From assembly GCA_017828835.1 (NCBI GenBank), contig JAGAEK010000077.1:1-5555 (forward strand): a stretch of 5,555 nt of DNA, read 5' to 3'. Under the pieces are notes generated by a model. The model made no database searches and was not told the DNA's origin. It saw only the letters and a program-made list of their open reading frames with translations. Source of the stretch: Oscillospiraceae bacterium (GTDB lineage: Bacteria; Bacillota; Clostridia; Oscillospirales; Ruminococcaceae). The position numbers and the translations under genes were made by a program. Below are positions 1 to 5,160 of this stretch, piece by piece. Numbering within the stretch: position 1 is the first letter of the stretch; every line of letters begins with the position of its first letter.

Positions 1-1
1 G

Positions 2-1255
2 GTTGACCTTGAGAAATATCCTTCGGGATATCCTTTCGTGGAAAACAAATACGCCGGAAAAACTCTTAACATCTGGACGGGCGAGACCCGTAACGCCGCA
101 AGCGAACCTATAATCGCCGAGTTTGAAAAAGGCACCGGCGCGAAAATCGAATTCACCGCCGTTCCCTATTCCGACGGCCTTTCCGCTTACGCGACCGCCA
201 TCATGGCCGGAACCGGTATCGATTTCTTCGCTCCCGACAACAGACAGTTCCCGACCTGGATCATCAAAAAGCTCATCGTTCCCGTATCGACGGTCCTCGA
301 TCTCAACGATTCGCTCTATCAGGACAGCGGTCTTTTGGTCAAAGGAACCTCTGATTTCTGGACCTTCAAGGGCGAGATCTACGGCTTCATGCCTTCCAAG
401 TACACTTCCTGCGGATATCTGGTCTATAACAAAGCCCTGTTCGACGAAGCGGGACTCGAAGATCCTTATGAGCTCTGGAAAGAGGGCAAATGGGACTTCG
501 ACGCTTTGGAAAAAGCTGCCGCCGCTCTCACTTACGACTCCGATGACGACGGTATAATCGATAAATTCGGTCTTACCGGATACCTCGATTCTTATTGGAT
601 CGGCTGCGCCGGCGGAGACGCCAACTACGTCAGATGGGACGAAAACGGTAATCCGCAGTTCGCTCTTGACGACCCCGATATCCTTGAGTGCTTCGTTTTC
701 GAACGTGAACTGCGCGACAAAGGTTACTATCACACCGAAATAACTCCCGTCGCCGATTTCTGTGAACAAACCGCTGCCATTTACGGCGGTATAATCGAAT
801 GGAACTCACAGGATTTCATCGATGAGATCGGTATCGATAACATCGGATACGTTCCCTTCCCCGCCTCTCCCTCGAACACAAGCGGTATCTCCAATTCGCT
901 CATGCATTCCTCCGCTTACGCTATTCCTTCAAGCGTCAAGGAACCCGAACTGCTGAAAGAATGGATCGATTATAAAATGTTCTGGGTACGCGCAGACGCC
1001 GAAACCGACGAAGCTGCCAAGCTCCAAAAACATATCGACACTACTTACGGCGGAAACGAGGAATGGTATAACCTCAACAAAACTCTTCTCGATCATGTCT
1101 GGATCTCCAACGGTGCTTCCTTCGGACAGCTCGAAAATATCTGCACTCAGATCTATTGGAGCTCCTCAGACACCGTCTATAACCTCGCTCAAGCCGTCGC
1201 TCCCGCCGCTCAGGCAGAGATCGACGAAGTCTTCTTCGACATGACCGAAGAATGA
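2..1255 (+). CDS. Extracellular solute-binding protein, family 1 (carbohydrate ABC importer type), 5'-truncated, copy 1
   Basis: This is the ligand-capturing component of an ABC importer, probably for a sugar or oligosaccharide, and expected to sit outside the cytoplasmic membrane as a lipoprotein. The reading frame is open from base 2 to TGA at 1253-1255. It aligns from its first codons with residue 34 onward of the downstream paralog, so the true start and signal peptide lie before the window. A GTG at 38 is only the first start-like codon inside the mature protein. Family hallmarks seen are IWTGETRN near the first beta strand, EFEKGTGAKIEF, the YNKALFDEAGLEDPYELW segment typical of family 1 binding proteins, and many Trp/Tyr residues as expected for carbohydrate pockets. 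An acidic loop DSDDDGIID (codons from 536) resembles calcium-binding DxDxDG loops. Five internal Cys are shared with copy 2. The ligand cannot be named from sequence. Family assignment is firm; sugar as ligand is inference. Confidence 0.9.
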   Translation, partial: VDLEKYPSGYPFVENKYAGKTLNIWTGETRNAASEPIIAEFEKGTGAKIEFTAVPYSDGLSAYATAIMAGTGIDFFAPDNRQFPTWIIKKLIVPVSTVLDLNDSLYQDSGLLVKGTSDFWTFKGEIYGFMPSKYTSCGYLVYNKALFDEAGLEDPYELWKEGKWDFDALEKAAAALTYDSDDDGIIDKFGLTGYLDSYWIGCAGGDANYVRWDENGNPQFALDDPDILECFVFERELRDKGYYHTEITPVADFCEQTAAIYGGIIEWNSQDFIDEIGIDNIGYVPFPASPSNTSGISNSLMHSSAYAIPSSVKEPELLKEWIDYKMFWVRADAETDEAAKLQKHIDTTYGGNEEWYNLNKTLLDHVWISNGASFGQLENICTQIYWSSSDTVYNLAQAVAPAAQAEIDEVFFDMTEE

Positions 1256-1274
1256 TCCGAGTTTCAATAACTTT

Positions 1275-1292
1275 ACGGACTCGTTCCGTTTT
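1275..1292 (+). terminator. Weak or eroded terminator-like hairpin between the two binding-protein genes
   Basis: ACGGA (1275-1279), loop CTCGT (1280-1284) and TCCGT (1285-1289) form a 5-bp stem, followed only by TTT and then mixed A/T. Core and loop are identical to the strong terminator after copy 2. The flanking positions that extend that stem to 11 bp (CGG on the left, CCGG on the right) are T-rich and unpaired here. It is probably too weak to stop most transcripts, so it may act as a partial attenuator or be a relic. Confidence 0.4.
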
Positions 1293-1309
1293 ATAGTTAA
1301 AATTTTTTG

Positions 1310-1315
1310 AAAGGA
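1310..1315 (+). promoter_or_regulatory. Ribosome binding site that fixes the start of copy 2
   Basis: AAAGGA lies 9 nt before the ATG at 1325. It settles the start: the in-frame TTG at 1307 overlaps the upstream side of this site and would add six residues (MKGCQK) before an otherwise ideal signal peptide. Confidence 0.85.
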
Positions 1316-1324
1316 TGCCAAAAA

Positions 1325-2686
1325 ATGAAAAAAACACTTATCATCGTGCTTGCTTTGCTGATGCTGGTCTCAGTTTTCGCAGGATGCGGAAAACAGCCTC
1401 AGAATTCAAGCGGCTCCGGTGAAGTCGACCTTACGAAGTATCCTTCGGGATATCCTTTCGTGGAAAACAAATACGCCGGAGATAAGCTCTCTATCTGGAC
1501 CGGTCAAACGCGTACCGCCAAAAACGAAGCTATGATCGCCGAGTTTGAAAAAGGTACCGGAGCCAAAATCGAATTTACCGCCGTTCCCTATACCGACGGT
1601 CTTTCCGCTTACGCGACCGCTATAATGGCCGGAACCGGTATCGATTTCTTCGCTCCCGACAACAGACAGTTCCCGTCCTGGGTGATCAAAAAGCTTATGG
1701 TCCCCGTATCGACCGTTCTTGACCTCAACGATCCTTTATATCAGGACAGCGGTCTGCTCGTAAAAGGTACGTCGGATTTCTTCACCTTCAAAGGCGAAGT
1801 CTACGGCTTTATGCCTTCCCGTTTCGTCAACTGCTCTTACATTGTCTATAACAAGGCTCTGTTCGACGAAGCCGGACTCGAAGATCCTTATGAGCTCTGG
1901 CAGCAAGGAAAATGGAACTTCGACGCTTTGGAAGAAGCCGCCGCCGCTCTGACTTATGACTCGGACGACGACGGAATCATCGATAGATTCGGTCTTACCG
2001 GATATATCGACATTTATTGGATCGGATGCGCCGGCGGAGACGCCAACTACGTCAGATGGGACAAAGAGGGCCGTCCGCAATTTGCTATCGACGATCCCGA
2101 TATCCTTGAATGCTACGTCTTCTACCGCGAACTTCGCGACCAAGGTTATTACCACACCGAAATAACTCCCGCCGTCGATTTCTGTGAACAAACGGCAGCT
2201 ATGTACGGCGGAATCGTCGAATGGGATTCGGCTAACTTCATAGAAGAACTCGGTGTCGAAAACATCGGCTACGTTCCCTTCCCTGCCTCTCCTTCGAACA
2301 CAAGCGGTATTTCCAACGCTAAGATCCACTCATCCGCTTACGCTATCCCTTCGAGCGTTCATAACGCCGCTCTGCTGAAAGAATGGATCGACTACTCGAT
2401 GTTCTGGACTCGTGCGGATGCAGAAGAAAATGATCCTAAAGAAGCCGCTATCAGAAAACGTATCGAAACTACTTACGGCGGAAACGAGGATTGGTATAAC
2501 TTCAACCTGAAGCTCCTCGAACATACCTGGATCGACAACGGCGCTTCCTTCGGAGAGGTCGAGAATATCTGTAACAGCCAAGTTTTCTGGAGCTCAGAAG
2601 ACTCTGTCTATAACCTCATTCAGGCAGTCGCTCCCGCCTGCCAGGCCGAGATCGACGAAGTATTCTACGATTTGACCGAAGAATAA
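1325..2686 (+). CDS. Extracellular solute-binding lipoprotein, family 1 (carbohydrate ABC importer type), copy 2
   Basis: A complete binding protein of 453 residues from ATG 1325, a usual length for the family. Residues 1-20 form a lipoprotein signal peptide: MKK, a hydrophobic stretch about 5-18, then FAGC with the lipidated Cys at 21. A flexible Ser/Gly-rich linker (NSSGSGE) follows, so the mature protein should be anchored to the outer face of the membrane. Family features are IWTGQTRT, EFEKGTGAKIEF, YNKALFDEAGLEDPYELW and an acidic DSDDDGIID loop at residues 212-220. It is about 80 % identical to copy 1 by hand alignment. Differences cluster, for example RFVNCSYI here against KYTSCGYL in copy 1, which may alter ligand choice. 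It has one Cys more than copy 1 (PACQAEI near the C-terminus). It lies 69 nt after copy 1 with no convincing promoter of its own, so co-transcription is likely. A strong terminator follows. No permease or ATPase partner for import is adjacent. Confidence 0.93.
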   Translation: MKKTLIIVLALLMLVSVFAGCGKQPQNSSGSGEVDLTKYPSGYPFVENKYAGDKLSIWTGQTRTAKNEAMIAEFEKGTGAKIEFTAVPYTDGLSAYATAIMAGTGIDFFAPDNRQFPSWVIKKLMVPVSTVLDLNDPLYQDSGLLVKGTSDFFTFKGEVYGFMPSRFVNCSYIVYNKALFDEAGLEDPYELWQQGKWNFDALEEAAAALTYDSDDDGIIDRFGLTGYIDIYWIGCAGGDANYVRWDKEGRPQFAIDDPDILECYVFYRELRDQGYYHTEITPAVDFCEQTAAMYGGIVEWDSANFIEELGVENIGYVPFPASPSNTSGISNAKIHSSAYAIPSSVHNAALLKEWIDYSMFWTRADAEENDPKEAAIRKRIETTYGGNEDWYNFNLKLLEHTWIDNGASFGEVENICNSQVFWSSEDSVYNLIQAVAPACQAEIDEVFYDLTEE

Positions 2687-2696
2687 TTCAATTCCC

Positions 2697-2736
2697 AATA
2701 ACCGGACGGACTCGTTCCGTCCGGTTGTTTTTTTTT
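2697..2736 (+). terminator. Strong intrinsic terminator after the binding-protein genes
   Basis: AACCGGACGGA (2700-2710), loop CTCGT (2711-2715) and TCCGTCCGGTT (2716-2726) form a perfect 11-bp GC-rich stem. One G-U and two A-U pairs can extend it outward. A run of nine T follows at 2728-2736. This is a textbook Rho-independent terminator. It separates the binding-protein unit from the exporter unit, whose promoter begins 19 nt later. Confidence 0.95.
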
Positions 2737-2754
2737 GCGTATTTTTATTATTCC

Positions 2755-2783
2755 TTGACTAGATATTGCCGTTGTTATATAAT
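2755..2783 (+). promoter_or_regulatory. Near-consensus sigma-A promoter for the ABC exporter genes
   Basis: TTGACT (2755-2760) as -35 and TATAAT (2778-2783) as -10 are separated by exactly 17 bp. Only the last base of the -35 box differs from consensus. Transcription should start near 2790, about 24 nt before the ATG at 2814. That rules out the in-frame TTG at 2766 as the ATPase start. Confidence 0.88.
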
Positions 2784-2787
2784 ATCT
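2761..2787. promoter_or_regulatory. Inverted repeat inside the promoter, candidate operator
   Basis: AGATATT (2761-2767) and AATATCT (2781-2787) are perfect reverse complements separated by 13 nt, centred between the -35 and -10 boxes. A dimeric repressor bound here would block RNA polymerase. The right arm includes part of the -10 box, so chance is a real alternative in AT-rich sequence. No regulator gene is present in the window. Confidence 0.35.
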
Positions 2788-2798
2788 TTAATAATAAA

Positions 2799-2804
2799 AA
2801 GGAG
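2799..2804 (+). promoter_or_regulatory. Ribosome binding site of the ABC ATPase gene
   Basis: AAGGAG is placed 9 nt before ATG 2814. It supports that start over the TTG at 2766, which would lie upstream of the predicted transcription start. Confidence 0.85.
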
Positions 2805-2813
2805 TTAATAACT

Positions 2814-3518
2814 ATGCTTACTATCGAACATTTGACAAAAAAATACGGTGATTTCAAGGCGGTGGACGACCTGTCACTGCATATATTGCCCGGAGAAATA
2901 TACGGCTTTATCGGACATAACGGCGCCGGAAAGACCACGACACTCAAATCTATCGCCGGTATCCTCTCTTTCGACGAGGGCGACATCAAAATAAACGGCT
3001 TGTCCATAAAAACAAACCCGATCGAATGTAAAAAGCTTTTCGCTTACATCCCCGACAACCCCGACCTTTACGATTTTATGACCGGCGAAAAATATCTGAA
3101 TTTTATCGCAGATATCTTTGAAGTAAGCGCCGCTTCACGCTCAGCGCTTATCAAAAAGTATGCCGATATCTTCGAAATGACGAACAGTCTCGGTAACCCC
3201 ATTTCTTCCTATTCACACGGAATGAAACAAAAACTCGCCATAATCTCCGCCTGGATACACGACCCGAAACTTATAATCATGGACGAACCGTTCGTGGGGC
3301 TCGATCCGAAAGCTTCACATATACTCAAAGAAATGATGCGTGAGGTCTGCAACAACGGCGGCGCTATTTTCTTCTCTACCCACGTTCTCGAAGTCGCGGA
3401 AAAACTTTGTGACAAGATCGCAATAATCAAATCCGGAAAACTTATTCGCTCCGGCTCCATGGACGAAGTAAAAGGCGACGACTCCCTCGAAAACATTTTC
3501 CTTGAATTGGAGGAATAA
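2814..3518 (+). CDS. ABC exporter ATP-binding protein (ABC-2 type)
   Basis: The cytoplasmic ATPase subunit that powers the membrane protein encoded just downstream. It has 234 residues, normal for a stand-alone nucleotide-binding domain of this type. Motifs in order are: A-loop Tyr at Y11; Walker A GHNGAGKT at 34-41; a Q-loop region reading YIPDNPDLYDFMTG at 78-91, where the usual Gln is Asp81; the ABC signature as YSHGMKQK at 133-140; Walker B LIIMDEP at 153-159 with catalytic Glu158; D-loop GLD at 162-164; and the switch His190 in STHVLE. The catalytic residues needed for ATP hydrolysis are therefore present. The IPD/IPE Q-loop and SHGMKQK signature are familiar from EcsA-like and related Firmicutes exporters. 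It is followed after 2 nt by the permease gene, whose ribosome binding site lies within its last codons. The substrate is unknown: peptide, drug or antibiotic export are possibilities only. Confidence 0.93.
   Translation: MLTIEHLTKKYGDFKAVDDLSLHILPGEIYGFIGHNGAGKTTTLKSIAGILSFDEGDIKINGLSIKTNPIECKKLFAYIPDNPDLYDFMTGEKYLNFIADIFEVSAASRSALIKKYADIFEMTNSLGNPISSYSHGMKQKLAIISAWIHDPKLIIMDEPFVGLDPKASHILKEMMREVCNNGGAIFFSTHVLEVAEKLCDKIAIIKSGKLIRSGSMDEVKGDDSLENIFLELEE
3509..3513 (+). promoter_or_regulatory. Ribosome binding site of the permease gene, inside the ATPase gene
   Basis: GGAGG lies in the last codons of the ATPase gene, 7 nt before ATG 3521. The ATPase stop (TAA 3516-3518) sits between it and the start. 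This layout favours translational coupling and balanced subunit amounts. Confidence 0.85.
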
Positions 3519-3520
3519 AA

Positions 3521-5128
3521 ATGATAAAAATACTGCTTAAAAAACAGTTCCTCGAAATGTTTAAAAGCTTTTTCTATAACCAGAAAACAAACGAAAAACG
3601 CTCCGCCGGCTCGGTCGCTTTATATATTTCTCTGTTTGTGTTTTCGACCGTTATCGTGCTCGGAGGTATGTTTACGGCTCTAGCTCTGCTGCTCTGTTCT
3701 TCTTTGGCAGCGATGGATCTCTCCTGGCTTTATTTTGCACTGTTTTCAATCATCGCAATACTTATCGGTATATTCGGAAGCGTTTTCAATACGTATTCCG
3801 GTCTCTACCTTTCAAAAGACAACGATCTGCTGCTCTCTATGCCGATACCGGTACACGCAATCATGATCTCCCGTTTGCTCGGCGTATACCTTATGGGGCT
3901 TATGTTTTCGGGAATAGTTATACTCCCCGCAGTAGCAGTATATTCGTTCGTTAAATTCTCCGTCTTGTCTTTAATCGGAGGAATTATTTTGATCTTCCTG
4001 ATCTCGCTCATAGTGCTTATCCTATCCTGTCTTTTGGGCTGGGTAATTGCGAAAATCAGTCTGAAGCTCAAAAACAAAAGTTTTATCACCGTTATCATAT
4101 CTTTGGCTTTTATCGCAGCTTACTATTTCGTATATTTCAAAGCGCAGACGATCATAAAGAATTTCCTGGAAAACGCCGTAACTTACGGCGAAAAAATAAT
4201 GTCGGACGTATATCCTCTTTATATGTTCGGAAAAATCGGTACGGGCGACATACTTTCGATATTGATTTTTACCGCAGCCATCCTGCTGCTCTTTGCCGTT
4301 ATGTGGTTCGTTCTCTCCCGCAGCTTTATCAAAATTTCAACCTCTTCTGCCGCTTCCGCAAATTCAAAATCGGGAGCCTTACGCAAAAAATCCGCCGCGC
4401 GTCAGAACAGTATATCAAAAGCGTTGCTGAAAAAAGAGTTTGCGAGATTTACTTCAAGTCCGAACTATATGCTGAACTGCGGACTCGCTTCGTTCCTTAT
4501 TCCGATCCTGGGTATTTTTCTGATTATAAAAAAAGCCGATATTTCATACGCTTTCAACACTCTGTTCGTAAACTCCGCCGGTTTGAAAACCGCCGTTATA
4601 TGTATCGCTTTGTGTCTGCTTGCAACAATGAACGATTCGGCCGCTCCCTCCGTCTCTCTTGAAGGAAAATCCATCTGGATATTACAGTCTTTGCCGATCG
4701 ATCCCAAACTTCCTCTTATTGCAAAACTGCTTGTTCAGATACTCGTTACCGCTGTTCCTTTGGTCTTTTGTTCCGCTTGCGCCGCGTTCGCTTTTTCCGC
4801 CGACGCCGTAAGTATTTTGTTTATGATAATTATCCCGATAATTTTTGCCCTGCTCTCTTCCTGCTTCGGATTGTTCATCGGATTGAAAATGCCGAACCTG
4901 AATTGGACCAGCGAGATAACTCCGATAAAACAAAATATCGGTGTGTTGATCGCAATATTCGGCGGTGTCCTGTTCATCGGATTCATGTTCGTATTTTGCC
5001 TCATTCTCGTAAATATTATCGGTATGGCGGCGTGTTTGTCCGTTGTAGCCGTGATCATGCTTGCGCTGTCTTATCTGCTCTTACATTGGATCACGACCAA
5101 AGGCGCGAATATCTTTAAAAATCTATAA
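3521..5128 (+). CDS. ABC exporter permease, large ABC-2-like membrane protein with two fused halves
   Basis: Integral membrane partner of the upstream ATPase, 535 residues, with about 12 hydrophobic segments by eye: roughly 31-55, 66-90, 116-143, 146-178, 188-208, 242-266, 319-337, 354-372, 398-425, 428-455, 472-498 and 500-525. A polar Ser/Lys-rich linker (about 271-300) divides it. The halves look like diverged repeats. KILLKKQFLEMFKS at 3-16 matches KALLKKEFARFTSS at 300-313. LLLSMPIP at 103-110 corresponds to WILQSLPID at 386-394, each followed by an R/K-LL segment. The second half has EGK at 381-383 before its SLPI motif, a pattern I associate with clostridial exporter permeases. One chain could therefore supply both halves of the channel while the ATPase dimerises. 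The start is set by GGAGG at 7 nt. The family is probably the 'putative ABC exporter' type of about 540 residues; this is from memory, not searched. The substrate is unknown. Confidence 0.88.
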   Translation: MIKILLKKQFLEMFKSFFYNQKTNEKRSAGSVALYISLFVFSTVIVLGGMFTALALLLCSSLAAMDLSWLYFALFSIIAILIGIFGSVFNTYSGLYLSKDNDLLLSMPIPVHAIMISRLLGVYLMGLMFSGIVILPAVAVYSFVKFSVLSLIGGIILIFLISLIVLILSCLLGWVIAKISLKLKNKSFITVIISLAFIAAYYFVYFKAQTIIKNFLENAVTYGEKIMSDVYPLYMFGKIGTGDILSILIFTAAILLLFAVMWFVLSRSFIKISTSSAASANSKSGALRKKSAARQNSISKALLKKEFARFTSSPNYMLNCGLASFLIPILGIFLIIKKADISYAFNTLFVNSAGLKTAVICIALCLLATMNDSAAPSVSLEGKSIWILQSLPIDPKLPLIAKLLVQILVTAVPLVFCSACAAFAFSADAVSILFMIIIPIIFALLSSCFGLFIGLKMPNLNWTSEITPIKQNIGVLIAIFGGVLFIGFMFVFCLILVNIIGMAACLSVVAVIMLALSYLLLHWITTKGANIFKNL

Positions 5129-5143
5129 CGATTTTTTAATAAT

Positions 5144-5151
5144 GAAAGGGG
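5144..5151 (+). promoter_or_regulatory. Ribosome binding site of the flavodiiron protein gene
   Basis: GAAAGGGG precedes ATG 5161 by 9 nt. It lies in the 32-nt gap after the permease stop, where neither a hairpin terminator nor a good promoter is seen. Co-transcription with the exporter genes is possible. Confidence 0.8.
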
Positions 5152-5160
5152 TAAATTACT

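Larger units (their letters stand above)
2..2736 (+). repeat. Tandem gene duplication: two paralogous binding-protein genes with homologous 3' hairpins
   Basis: Copy 1 (2-1292) and copy 2 (1424-2736) align almost without gaps. The offset is 1422 bp through the 5' part and 1431 bp at the stop codons, because copy 2 has three extra codons near the 3' end. Exact tracts include 17-58 with 1439-1480 (42 bp) and 203-253 with 1625-1675 (51 bp). Homology continues past the stop codons: the 15-base hairpin core at 1275-1289 recurs at 2706-2720. The duplicated unit therefore included the terminator region. Long identical tracts suggest either a recent duplication or gene conversion. More copies could exist upstream of the window, which cannot be seen. 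Confidence 0.93.

Noticed and set aside
38..40. GTG as the start codon of the first binding-protein gene
   Set aside because: The frame is open to the window edge, and the codons before it match residues 34-45 of the complete paralog. The gene starts upstream of the window.
1266..1300. Promoter between the two binding-protein genes
   Set aside because: TATAGT at 1292-1297 resembles a -10 box, but no acceptable -35 box lies 16-18 bp upstream.
1307..1309. TTG as the start codon of the second binding-protein gene
   Set aside because: It sits just before and overlapping the ribosome-binding region; ATG 1325 has AAAGGA at 9 nt and begins a classic lipoprotein signal peptide.
1074..1337. Minus-strand frame spanning the gap between the binding-protein genes
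   Set aside because: Its product is Arg-rich and low in complexity, as expected for a shadow of the coding strand.
1736..2329. Long open frame on the minus strand (197 codons) inside the second binding-protein gene
   Set aside because: It is fully antisense to a well-supported gene, has no recognisable protein features and arises from that gene's codon bias.
2766..2768. TTG as the start codon of the ABC ATPase gene
   Set aside because: It lies within the promoter spacer, upstream of the predicted transcription start; ATG 2814 has AAGGAG at 9 nt and starts at the usual point for the domain.
4303..4662. Plus-strand frame of 119 codons within the permease gene, in another frame
   Set aside because: It overlaps a strong membrane-protein gene, has no ribosome binding site and reads as an Arg/Tyr/Phe-rich shadow.
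5100..5136. Promoter for the flavodiiron gene
   Set aside because: TATAAC at 5124-5129 is -10-like, but the -35 position (AGGCGC region) does not match, so it is weak at best.
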